Virus record (IMG/VR): IMGVR_UViG_3300044712_000264 | Coordinates: 1 to 64,000 of that record | Origin: a virus | Reading direction: 5' to 3' (one strand) | DNA: 64,000 bases | Shown: positions 26,401 through 35,700 of the stretch, piece by piece | Numbering within the stretch: the first letter of the stretch is position 1 | Layout: each line of letters opens with the position of its first letter | Notes under the pieces: model-generated | What the model saw: the letters and a program-made list of their open reading frames with translations, nothing else | Told to the model about the DNA's origin: nothing | The model's database searches: none | Position numbers and translations under genes: made by a program

Positions 26401-26919
26401 ACGCTGCTGTTCCAGGCCATCGTGCGGGAGCACGTGCAGCTCAAAACATTCTTCGCGTCGCCCGCGTACACCACCTGGGCGATGAACACCAGGAACGCTG
26501 CCGTTACCCAGTACACAGGCTACAACTTCAACAGCTTCGCCAAGATGGGCGAGCGCTACATGGGCGCGAACGACCAGGGCTTGTACTGGCTTGATGGTGA
26601 CGACGACGCAGGGCGTGACATAAAGAGCCGGATCACAACGGGCGTCATCCAGCCGAACGGCAACAAGCTCTCGGGGGTGCAGTATGCCTACCTGGGGATG
26701 CGCGGCGACGGGGAATTCATCGTCACGGTGACAGACGAGGCCGGTGGGTCGTACAACTATACGCTTACCGGCTCCAGCATGGAGACATCGAGAGTCGCTT
26801 TTGGGCGAGGGTTCAAAACCCGCTATTTCACCTTTTCGCTGGAGTCTCAGGGTCAGGACTTCGACCTGGACAGCGCTGAGTTCGTCACCACTGAGATGGC
26901 GCGAAAGGTTCAGCGATGA
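23428..26919 (+). CDS. Large multi-LamG adhesion / tail protein
   Basis: 1,163 residues. Three concanavalin A-like segments: ~45-225 (FTLEFFLNF, TWYHVAVCRKANVIRYFLNGV), ~250-490 (FTIEFWIYP, VVIGAGSADG, DFRVTNGFARY) and ~505-720 (FTIELWGAE, WWHIAVVRKDYDVTLFVDGVG, IDELRFTRAARY). Residues ~790-1000 are Ala/Val/Asp repeats of the kind 'VxVSDAPAxA'. The last 150 residues form a compact beta domain with YNYTLTGSSMETSRVAFGR. Carbohydrate binding at the host surface is the expected role. It overlaps the next gene by 4 bases. Confidence 0.82.
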   Translation: MADGAVVTVHVVLLPGEALNLDLFHTGFKYGSDTSWSFSCEDEVGYGYATEDSESAYFPTGAMFLTYGAANADTVHKFGSTSIFFPAGVYQELPSGSGTIAAYADFTLEFFLNFASMANDTSVIDGSGVYIYERNGILYTPPGVSPAMSTATWYHVAVCRKANVIRYFLNGVKFAEGVSTAALSITQFGAVAVRGSFYIDSVGFSSHYGHYDGSGFIAPILPFYNPPSSSGVRMTVICAFTPAEASGSRITPAEADGQWARTVLLLSGGGTVGSKAIVDAKGRLIYNQADTVYTDAHKKFAPTSLYFNGTSAKLAMVAARNLDLVDGDFTIEFWIYPTRIQTSALMAKWNGNGVSARSYALYMTAEGVISFKFYDGPSNTDTTILSTEALSVNTFSFVAVCRYGDDYRVFVNGSSGPVVTTTKTPYRYTSRTYGDSTTWDTHVVIGAGSADGSGPGEYFQGYLEDFRVTNGFARYTTDPHAVPSTAFLPRGSGSDGDPYWGQVALLCHFDEPNGAVSNLRDAKGHPLYASGGYVTSFGLYGGSFYDGGGTLRTPYGAEFDLSMGDFTIELWGAELATGVVAGNSYNQGSKGWQISVDKNDADPANERLRGYLKWTQWDENGVQDIAISTLYPFYHDNVYGGAKRWWHIAVVRKDYDVTLFVDGVGATTAIPRLPAYSEADVYLCSYPGSRGFGYIDELRFTRAARYPSTGYKVPAGKLPETAFSYGAAVSTIVHSFIPASAKSAVTIDGVVASFVHSVIPPLIIGQPSAYGPTMEHAYSLVAPTITGGEGIPEDVAFSVAINTRQAHSHAQVFYVDDTVVAQAAKGVSIRFGITDTASAAMYSVGLTDGIQVGESAPLVTYKTRALGEAIDFADSTPVGVVGVVIAVELAVSDAPAPAFHKLLTQTLAASDTAHTRQTTGATDSIGVSAAPAYAGHKTASDGVAFTSTVARRAGFVTTLAETVEVSDAPATDVLLYATVSEDVALADAPAQTLLFQAIVREHVQLKTFFASPAYTTWAMNTRNAAVTQYTGYNFNSFAKMGERYMGANDQGLYWLDGDDDAGRDIKSRITTGVIQPNGNKLSGVQYAYLGMRGDGEFIVTVTDEAGGSYNYTLTGSSMETSRVAFGRGFKTRYFTFSLESQGQDFDLDSAEFVTTEMARKVQR

Positions 26920-28508
26920 GCCTGCTACCGGCCTTCTTTATCAACGGAGAAGCCCGGAAAACCGTCGTACACGTCAACGGCGGGGTTGAGCTTGCGAACA
27001 CCCGTTGGGGGCAGTTCGCGCACGCTTATCACCTGTACCTCGATTCCGTGGTGCGCAACGCAACGCACCAGTCGCCCAGCCACACCTACGTGTTACCCGG
27101 CGGCGACACGATGACCGTCACCACCGAAGGTGACACGGACCACGTGCTGCTGACGGTGGGTGACAAGTCAGAAACGTCCCAGCTGGAAACACCGCAAAAG
27201 GCCCTACAGGGGTTCCTCGTCGTCCCGATGAACGAGAACAAGACCGGGCCGGACAGAGCAAAAGCGCGGCTGTACTCGTTCGGCTTTGACGCGACCAACT
27301 TCTCCTCTGGGGCGGCTGCTGGCATGTACGCAGGCAACACCAGGAAGCATGATGGCGTCGGCAAGTATTTCACCTGGGACGGTACCGGCGGCGGCGACAT
27401 GGCGCATGAGCCGTTTGACAGGATCACCAGCACATCAGGCTACCTGCAGAACCCGAACGCTTACGCACAGCCCTACGCCGCGCTGTCTGGGTGGGTGTAC
27501 TGTGACGGGATCGGGTATCAGTTGCTGAATGGCCAGATCCATGGCATGCGGGTCCGGGGGGGCGACATGCTGATTGCCGACTTCAACGGCAGCACCGTGC
27601 GGATACACTCAGCGAAGATACTGCGCAAGAACAATTCCACAGAGGTCGCTGACGTCAAATATGACCGCATGCTTGGCACGGCAACTGTGAACGGGAAGGC
27701 ACCGGTCAATTTCAGCCAGAACATGAAGATGTGCGTCGTCGGAGACACCATCATCAACATCGAGGCGCCGTTCGCTGCGCAGCGGGTGTTCCCTACCCAG
27801 ACGATACCGACGTCGGATGACTATAAGGTGGTGCGCTCTGGGTACGCAGGTAACGCTCTGTACCTCACAACCCGCAAAACAACCCGCACGGGGGCGATGT
27901 CGAATTTCAGCCCACACGACGCTGCGGAGTACGGGCCACCAGACAGCAACTACGGCCCCATAGACACACACGGGCATGTTGAGTACAGCTACGAATACTT
28001 CGAGATTGCCTATTTCACGCCAGATAACACTGTGTCCACTCCCGCTTGGACGGGGAAGCTGATCAAGGACAACCACTCCACCATCATTAAGAAGCCGGTG
28101 ATTGTCTTTCAGGGCATCTTCCCGACGACTGTGTTCGCGTGGTTGCGCACGGTAAGTGTCACAACCGTCGAGGACACCAATCGGCTGTATTGGTACAAGG
28201 ACTACGACACAGGCGACTTCGTGCGCCTGAACTGGTCCGTCGGCTACGTTTCGACAGTGCAGCACGAGGATTACGGCATCCCAGAGCCGTTTGAGTCAGC
28301 TGTAGCCGTAGGGCGCGGGCTGAACGTCGGCGGGTACGTGGTCGAGGGGAACAACAGCCCGAGTAACTGGCTCTATGCCGTGACGAACAGCAAGGGAGAT
28401 TACATCCTGCGCACTGCCCCGAACGGGCAGAAGTCTGACGCACTGCTGGTATCGAGAACTGGGCAGACGGTACGGGTCAAAGACACGTACTCAGTCGGAA
28501 TAATTTAA
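26916..28508 (+). CDS. Putative tail structural protein
   Basis: 530 residues, no clear family. Beta-rich with many aromatic residues (ANTRWGQFAHAYHLYLD, YFTWDGTGGGDMAHEPF, GYVSTVQHEDYGIP). Position between the adhesion gene and the ejection-type genes and ATGA coupling to the former suggest a tail or baseplate component. Confidence 0.62.
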   Translation: MSLLPAFFINGEARKTVVHVNGGVELANTRWGQFAHAYHLYLDSVVRNATHQSPSHTYVLPGGDTMTVTTEGDTDHVLLTVGDKSETSQLETPQKALQGFLVVPMNENKTGPDRAKARLYSFGFDATNFSSGAAAGMYAGNTRKHDGVGKYFTWDGTGGGDMAHEPFDRITSTSGYLQNPNAYAQPYAALSGWVYCDGIGYQLLNGQIHGMRVRGGDMLIADFNGSTVRIHSAKILRKNNSTEVADVKYDRMLGTATVNGKAPVNFSQNMKMCVVGDTIINIEAPFAAQRVFPTQTIPTSDDYKVVRSGYAGNALYLTTRKTTRTGAMSNFSPHDAAEYGPPDSNYGPIDTHGHVEYSYEYFEIAYFTPDNTVSTPAWTGKLIKDNHSTIIKKPVIVFQGIFPTTVFAWLRTVSVTTVEDTNRLYWYKDYDTGDFVRLNWSVGYVSTVQHEDYGIPEPFESAVAVGRGLNVGGYVVEGNNSPSNWLYAVTNSKGDYILRTAPNGQKSDALLVSRTGQTVRVKDTYSVGII

Positions 28509-28517
28509 GGGGGAGAT

Positions 28518-30365
28518 ATGGGTAATGGAGTTCCAATAGCAGACGTAACCAGCGGTATAAACGTCATCACAGAGGCGAGAAACAACGGGGTCACGCTGGT
28601 GAATTCACTGCTCGGCCAGATAAACAGGTTCTCAGGGGATCTGGCGAGCTATGGCAGCCAGTTTAGGGAGTCTGTTGGGAGCGTGTCGATAAACATCGCT
28701 CCACCGGCTGCGCCCGCCATGAACGCGCCGCCCGCGCCAGTCGCGTTTACCCCATCGCCGCTGGACTTCGGGTCTGAGCCACCGCTCACAACCCCTGAGA
28801 GCGTCCCCACGCTCACGCTGCCGACGAAGCCGACAAACAGCATCGGGTATGTCCCGAGCATTCCGGGGCCGTTCGACACTATGGCCCCTGGGAGTGCGCC
28901 GGGGATCACGTTGCCGACGCTACCGTCCAGGCCGCAGCTGGACCAGCCCACCAGGCCGTTGCTGGAGGTTCCGCGTATCTCTGCCTTCATTGGGGTGAAG
29001 CCGACGTACTCGATAATCAGCGAAATGCCCGAGGCGTTCAAAGGGGAAATCGTGACGTATGTGGAGCCAGCGGATAACGCTGTGTCTACTGCGCTGTGGG
29101 ACCACCTTACCCTACTCAAGAACCGGGTGCAGGCCGGAGGGACGGGCCTTCCGGCGGCCATCGAGGGTGCTATCTGGAGCCGTGCGGCTGACCGAGAACG
29201 AGGGCTTGCGCTCGGGGCTGAGACAGATGCGCTACGCCAGGATGCGGCGCGTGGGTTCCACACCCCGACCGGTGCGGCCCAGGCGAAACTGCTGCAGGTC
29301 AGGAACGAGTACGGCAGCAAGATGATCTCCCTCGGTCGTGATGTGGCCATCAAACAGGCTGAGCTGGAGATTGCGAATATCCAGAAGGCGCTGGAGCAGA
29401 TCATCCCTATGGAGCAGCTGCTCGTCACGCACGAGAACGAGGCCCGGCGCAGGGCACTGGATGCGGCCACGCAGGCGAACACCGCCGCTGGGCAGATATA
29501 TGACATCTACATGCGCGGCTTCCTTGGGGGCCAGGAGAGTCGCAAGATCGGTCTGGGCATTTACCAGGGTGAGATCCAGGCGTACGAGGCTGAGACCCGT
29601 GCGTATTCCGCGCTGATAGATGCCGAGCGCGCGAAGACAGACATCAACAAGGCACTGATTGAGCAGTACACCGCCGAGATCGGCGTGAATGCACAGCTCA
29701 TCGAGATGTACAAGACGGAGGTGGATGCTGCGGTTGCTGCCGGGCGTCTGGAAGAGCTCAAGCTGAAGATGTTTGAGCTCGAAATTACCGCGTTCGAGGC
29801 CCAGACCAAAACCTACATCGCCCTGCTGCAGGGCAAAACCGCCGAGGCGCAGATTTACGGCGAGCGCGTGCGGGCTTACCAAGCCGAACTGCAAGGGTAT
29901 AGCGCAGAGGTCGAGGCGGCGACGAGAGTGCACCAGAGCCTGGTCGAGCGGTTCAAGCTGCAACAAGGCACTGACCAGTTGCGCGTCGAGATGTACAAAG
30001 CCCGCGTGGACGCAAACGCGTCAAAAGCAAAGGCGGAAACGGATTTCGCTGCAGTGAACAACCAGGCCAACTCGACCTACGCCCAGGCCATTGCCTCGTT
30101 CAACGCGATACAGGCGAAGGTGTGGGAAGCATCTACCCAGGCTCACATCAGTGCTCAGACCGCTGCTGCCCAGGTGGCGAAGATGAACCTGGATGCGGTC
30201 CAGGCATCGAAGGCGTTGTCCCAGGACGCGACGAAGGCCGCGTCGCAGGTATACGCGCAGCTTATCAGCTCGGCGCTCAGCCAGCAGCACTACAGCGTCA
30301 GCGCTTCGGGAAGCTCCAGCCTTGGAGCGAACCTGTCCGAGAGCCACAGTTTTTCAGGAGAATAA
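28518..30365 (+). CDS. Coiled-coil internal virion / ejection-type protein
   Basis: 615 residues. A Pro-rich segment (residues ~55-160) is followed by a long, almost uninterrupted helical region from ~205 to ~600 rich in Ala/Glu/Gln (AIKQAELEIANIQKALEQI, YQAELQGYSAEVEAATRV). The C-terminus is Ser-rich. In short-tailed phages such proteins sit inside the head and form part of the DNA ejection conduit. GGGGGAGAT precedes the ATG. Confidence 0.68.
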   Translation: MGNGVPIADVTSGINVITEARNNGVTLVNSLLGQINRFSGDLASYGSQFRESVGSVSINIAPPAAPAMNAPPAPVAFTPSPLDFGSEPPLTTPESVPTLTLPTKPTNSIGYVPSIPGPFDTMAPGSAPGITLPTLPSRPQLDQPTRPLLEVPRISAFIGVKPTYSIISEMPEAFKGEIVTYVEPADNAVSTALWDHLTLLKNRVQAGGTGLPAAIEGAIWSRAADRERGLALGAETDALRQDAARGFHTPTGAAQAKLLQVRNEYGSKMISLGRDVAIKQAELEIANIQKALEQIIPMEQLLVTHENEARRRALDAATQANTAAGQIYDIYMRGFLGGQESRKIGLGIYQGEIQAYEAETRAYSALIDAERAKTDINKALIEQYTAEIGVNAQLIEMYKTEVDAAVAAGRLEELKLKMFELEITAFEAQTKTYIALLQGKTAEAQIYGERVRAYQAELQGYSAEVEAATRVHQSLVERFKLQQGTDQLRVEMYKARVDANASKAKAETDFAAVNNQANSTYAQAIASFNAIQAKVWEASTQAHISAQTAAAQVAKMNLDAVQASKALSQDATKAASQVYAQLISSALSQQHYSVSASGSSSLGANLSESHSFSGE

Positions 30366-30367
30366 AG

Positions 30368-32701
30368 ATGACTTGCAAACCTAAACACATGACACTGCGG
30401 GCTTTTAACGGGTTCGGCATGCCTGGGTATGCCCCACAGGATGACCCCCTGGCCAGGATGACTGCAGCCCGCAATTTTGACTGGTCTGCTCAGGACAGGA
30501 GCCGGGCGCAGGGGATGCAGGACACTCAGTTTGCCTCGTCCCTGCAGGATAAGGCACTGGAGCGCCAGTACCGTGCTCAGCGGGAGCAGCGCATCGCCGC
30601 TGACTTCAACCGGGCGCAGAATAGCTTGACCCGACCAATGACGCCCATGACGCCTTACCAGCTGCGCAACGGCGGGGAGATCCACGCGAATGCCGGGTTC
30701 GTGATGGGCGGTTTCGCTGAGAAGGCCAACGGCATCAAGTGGCTGTCGCCACGCGATCAGATGGACTATCAGGCCAAGATGGCGCAGGTCGATGCTGACC
30801 TGGAGCTGAAGAATGCGCGGGCGGCTCAGATGATGCCGCCAGGCGTCGACACCCAGCTGAAGCCCGTAGGGTATGGGCTGCGGCCAGTGGGTTTGCGCAA
30901 CGGCGGCGAGATTCACGCAGCCAAGGGCGGACTGTGGGGTGCCATCAAGGGTGCCGTGGGCATGGGCGAGTCAGACGAGGCGTTCGCTGCCAGAAAAGCA
31001 GCGGCAGAGAAAGCAGCAGCGCAGGCCAAGCAGCAGCAACCGAACACAATGCCAGATGTGCGCCGTGGTCTTGATGGCCAAGGTGGTAACAGCATCGAGA
31101 ACCGGCTAAAGGCAGCGGGGGCTGTGAACGGTGGCACCCTACAGACTGGCAAAGGCGGCGAGGTTCCAGGCAAAGGCAAAGGCGACAAGATTCCTGCACT
31201 CTACGAGCCGCATGAGTTCGTGGTGAGCAATGACATGCTGGCCGCTGATCCTGCGCTGTTGCCACACCTGCGCGAGTTGCGCAAAGCTGTACTGGCGAAA
31301 AAGGGTATGACACCGGAGCAGGCCGACGCGAAGGCTATCCACATGGATTCAGAAGGCCCAGGTGACATGATGGGGTCCAAGGACGAGAAAGAGCCGAAGG
31401 CGGTGAAGCGGGGGTTTGGGATTAGGGCGGAGGACAGTTTTTTTGGCCCTGACTTCTTTGGCAGTGACAAAGCGAATAAACGATTGGTAGAAGGACTGGC
31501 CGCCCAGCAAGCAGCCAAAGATGCGGAAGCCAACAGGGCATTTGTCGATGCCAAAGGAAGTCCACGCATTGGTTTAGACAAATGGATTGGTGTTACGAAT
31601 GGGTATAAAGAGGTTACACCGAAGGCTGATAGCGCCCCACCAGAGAGTGGGGACGGTGGCTCGCGTGACAGACAACGCTCTGGAGCAAATCCCGCAACCA
31701 ACGCAAACTACAGCAACGAAGGCCGGAGCATCCCTGCGCCTCCTGTTACAAAGCCATCCGCCAAAGATACGCCCGCCGTGCTGCAAGGCGCAACAGGCCA
31801 GAACGTAGGCTTTGGCGTCACGCGCTTCAACGCGCCCGGCCAGTCGCCGTTGTTCACCAACATGACGGACGCAGCGGGTATGGCCAGCAATGAGGCGTTA
31901 ATCAGCCGCAAGCCGCAGAGCGATCAGGATCGAATTGCAACAGACAACCTTGTGGCACGCGGTAATGCAAGGATGGATGCAGAAGCGCGCATGGCGCAAC
32001 GTCAGGCAGAGTTGCAGGCTGAATACCAGCAGGGGCAGGTTGATAATAGGGCGATAGACAGCCGCGCACGGCAAACTGAACTGGCTAAAGAAATCGAAAA
32101 TCTCAATACACACCTTAGCAGTCGAAGCCTGACACCAGAGGAATACCGCAGGGGTGAGAAGCAATTGGAGTTGCTGCAAACAGCTCGATTGAATGAGGGC
32201 GCGGGCTTCGGTTTGCATGAGACCCAGCTTGCAACAAACGCTGCAACCAATGCTACAAACTTCGGCATCCATGCTGCGGATAACCAAGCGCGATTGCAAG
32301 GCGAGAGCATGAAGTTGGCTCAGACTGCGCCCGGTGAAGCGTTGAAGAATCAATTGACCCAGCAGCTTGTCAACGCTCAAGCGCAATACGCTTTAGCCAA
32401 AACGCCAGAAGAAAAAGCAGCAGCCGAGCACATGTTACGTGCAGCACAGGGTAAATGGGATGCGTTCAAACCATCTGTTGTGCCTCTAGCAGACAAGATG
32501 GCCCCTGATGGCTTCACAAAATTAAATGGTGGGTCTACGCTTTATGTCCCTGCTGCAGATGGTGGAGTAGGTCGTTTTGTTTCACCTTCTCAGTCGGAAG
32601 CACAGAGCGCTGGTACACAGGAACGAGTTGTCGGGCAAATATACGTGGATGCAAAAGGCAACCGCGCCAAATGGGATGGCAAGAACTTTGTCCCAGCTTA
32701 A
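30368..32701 (+). CDS. Putative internal virion (ejection) protein
   Basis: 777 residues from ATG 30368; the frame runs further upstream only as shadow of the previous gene. It has LRNGGEIHA twice (about residues 100 and 177), a Gly/Lys-rich stretch (TGKGGEVPGKGKGDKIPALY), and PHEFVVSNDMLAADPALLPHLRELRK, a signature seen in phage proteins made with giant ejected proteins. The C-terminal third is helical and Gln/Ala-rich. Probably delivered with DNA. Confidence 0.68.
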   Translation: MTCKPKHMTLRAFNGFGMPGYAPQDDPLARMTAARNFDWSAQDRSRAQGMQDTQFASSLQDKALERQYRAQREQRIAADFNRAQNSLTRPMTPMTPYQLRNGGEIHANAGFVMGGFAEKANGIKWLSPRDQMDYQAKMAQVDADLELKNARAAQMMPPGVDTQLKPVGYGLRPVGLRNGGEIHAAKGGLWGAIKGAVGMGESDEAFAARKAAAEKAAAQAKQQQPNTMPDVRRGLDGQGGNSIENRLKAAGAVNGGTLQTGKGGEVPGKGKGDKIPALYEPHEFVVSNDMLAADPALLPHLRELRKAVLAKKGMTPEQADAKAIHMDSEGPGDMMGSKDEKEPKAVKRGFGIRAEDSFFGPDFFGSDKANKRLVEGLAAQQAAKDAEANRAFVDAKGSPRIGLDKWIGVTNGYKEVTPKADSAPPESGDGGSRDRQRSGANPATNANYSNEGRSIPAPPVTKPSAKDTPAVLQGATGQNVGFGVTRFNAPGQSPLFTNMTDAAGMASNEALISRKPQSDQDRIATDNLVARGNARMDAEARMAQRQAELQAEYQQGQVDNRAIDSRARQTELAKEIENLNTHLSSRSLTPEEYRRGEKQLELLQTARLNEGAGFGLHETQLATNAATNATNFGIHAADNQARLQGESMKLAQTAPGEALKNQLTQQLVNAQAQYALAKTPEEKAAAEHMLRAAQGKWDAFKPSVVPLADKMAPDGFTKLNGGSTLYVPAADGGVGRFVSPSQSEAQSAGTQERVVGQIYVDAKGNRAKWDGKNFVPA

Positions 32702-32713
32702 CTGGAGTCACAG

Positions 32714-35700
32714 ATGGCTTTTGAATTTGATAGCAGTACAGCGCAAGCAGAAAATACGTTTGATTGGGCTACTGCAGTTCCATACGAGTCACCAAAACCA
32801 CCATCTCTAACAGACCGTCTTGGCTTTGGCATCCGCAACACCATAGACTATGGCCGCATCGCTGCAACCAATGACAAAGACGAGATAGCTGGAATCGTTG
32901 CTGATGTTGATAGCAGACGCACAGCACCTACGCATGAACAGGTGCAGATGCAGAAGGAATACGACCCATACCGCCAGCGCGCAAACGAAGCGGATGGCGT
33001 AGTCGATACGACGCTTGCATACGGGTCTGCTGCTGCTAAACGGTTGGGACAATTTGCGCAGCACCCACGTGAATTTGCGGGGATGATTGCCGAGAATCTG
33101 CCCAATTCAGCGCCAGGTATGGCTGCAGGTCTCGCCGGTGCGGCATTAGGCTCTCAGGTATTACCTGGATGGGGAACGGCAGTAGGTGGCGTTGTAGGAG
33201 GCACTGCTGGCGGATATGCGGTTGAGCAAGGTTCCTCCATGCTTGAGCAAATCCAAAAAGAGGCTCAAGCACGGGGCATCAACCCACAAGACAAGGCCGC
33301 AATGTCGGCCATGATCGGGGAGAAATACTCCGAATTCTTGCCAGCTTCACAGCGCAAAGGTGTCGGCACAGCAGGGACAGACGCACTACTCAACACCTTG
33401 ACAATGGGTGTTGCTGGGGCAGGTGAGCGAGTCCTTGCAAAAGAAGCCAGAGCACTTGCCGAAGGCGTAAAAGACGGTTCTATCAGCGCAACAAAAGCCG
33501 CTGAAATATCGGCTGACATTTCAGCGCGTAACGCTGCAATGAATACGCTTGGTGCCAAGACACTACGCGGAGCAGGCATCACCGGCAGTGAGATGGCTGG
33601 AGAAGGCTTGTCTGAGGCCGCAGGGCAGAAGTACGCCTATGGGAATGTCGATGCTGGCGACGTGATTGATGAATCCTTGCTTGGCTTAGGTCAAGGTGTC
33701 GGCATGGCAGCTGGGCATAAGGCGATTGATAGGGTTACTGGTGCATCGGATAGCAACCAGATTGACGATTACCTAAAAGCTACTGCACCTCAACAACAAG
33801 AAACACCCCCAGATCAACCTCCCCTGATTGGCTCAAACCCGGATGCAGGGGCAATGGTTGTATTCAAAGACGGTACAACCGCATATCGTTCTGACTTTGA
33901 AAACGCTCTTGCTGCAATGCCAGAAGATGAGCGTGCAGCAACCATGGCGCGCGTCATGGGGTATGCGCCACAGTCAGCGAACCCGGATGAATCGGCGATC
34001 AACCCGGACGACCCGGCTATACCGCCCCAACAGACAAAATCAGAGGCAATGGGGCTGGTCCCCACTGATGCTCCGTCCATCACCAATGCCGCAATCGCCG
34101 CCGTTGAAACTGGCGCGCATGACATCGAGCAAGAGAATGCCGCACAAGAGCAAGCGTCAACACTTGAACAGGCTGCGCATGCAACCAAAGTCGAAGCGCC
34201 AAAGGTTGACCAGAAGAATATCGCTATCGAGATAGCCAAGTCTTTGCGCGAGGGAATTGCAGCAGACGCGCAAGCCGGAGTAATCCGCCCGCCACAAGAA
34301 CAAGAGCGTTCAATGCTGCTTGGATTGCTTGATGTACAAGATGGCGGCAACCTCAGCAACCAGGAACTTGAGAGCAGGCTATCCGCCAAACAACGAAAGG
34401 ATTTTGAGTGGCTGCAAAACTTTTCAGCCAGCGAAAGTATCGCAACGGCACGGCGCAATGCGCAACAACAGCCGACAACGCAATCAGATTTACCCACCAC
34501 GCCAACTACAGGAGAAACCTATGGCAACCAAAACCCCAGTACCCAGCAAAAAATCAGCTCCCAGCAAAGCCCCGGCCAAGATGCCAATGCAGATGCCCAA
34601 GGGCAAAAAGGGCTGCTAAACCCGCAGACTCTTGCGCAACACCCCTACTCCACCAACTCGGGGGATGCTCAAAACAATGATCAAACCACCCAAGCCATCG
34701 CGCCAGAAGCGCAACAACCGGCCCAGCAGCCCGGCGCCAAGCCTACCCCAGCGCCCCTGAGCGTGCCGGATAGGCTTCGGGCACAGAGGGAGCAGCTATC
34801 TGCTCCCGCCCTGCCATCTATCAATCTTCCGAAGGACGAGCGCCAACGCCAGCAGGCGCTCAAGGGAGAATTGCGAGACAGACTCGGACTAACCCCAGGC
34901 CAAACCCAAGCCGCCCCGAAGCGTAGTCCGTTCAAAGAATTCATTGTTGCCAACGGTATCAGCGACTCACCCGCCGACGTAGTTGGCGAAAGCAACGCAT
35001 TCCGGGCAAACAATATCCTGCCGCGTGCATTCCGCAAGAACGGGTTAAGCCTGGACGCACTGGCCGAGAGAGCGGTTCAAGCCGGGTACATCACCCAGGA
35101 CGATCTTGATGCAGGGAACGCGCATACTGTGCTGGCATCCATGATCCAGGACGAGGTTGCAGGGCGCAAGGTGCATCTCCCGATGAACATGCAGACGGAT
35201 GATGCTGCGGCAAAAATGGAATCGTACCGGCGCGCAGAGATGGAGGATGCGGCGGATAAGTATGGTTTGCCATACGACCAGTACACGCGCACAGACAATT
35301 TGGCGAGCATGGTCCGCCGTGTTCAAACCAGACTTGAACAACCAGACCCCACCGGCCTACTGAAACCAGAGCGCATCTTGCGCAATGCCCAAGATGCAGT
35401 AGCACGCATCGAGCGCAAACGCGCCCAAGAATCGGAGCGTTATCAACAGTTCGCAAAGCTGACTTCCAACGAGCAGGATGCTGCAATCGACGTGCTGACC
35501 GGCGACAATGGGCATCCAATATTTGCGCGTCGTGCTGACCTTGATGCACACGCCGCATGGCACCAGGCACAGCAACAATGGAGCGACTTATATGGCGAAG
35601 CCTACACCCCCGACAATGCCGAACAACAGAGTGTCGGAAAAGATCAAGCACCTACCGCTGGAATCACAGAAGCGAGTCCTGGAAGCGCTCAAGGAAATGA

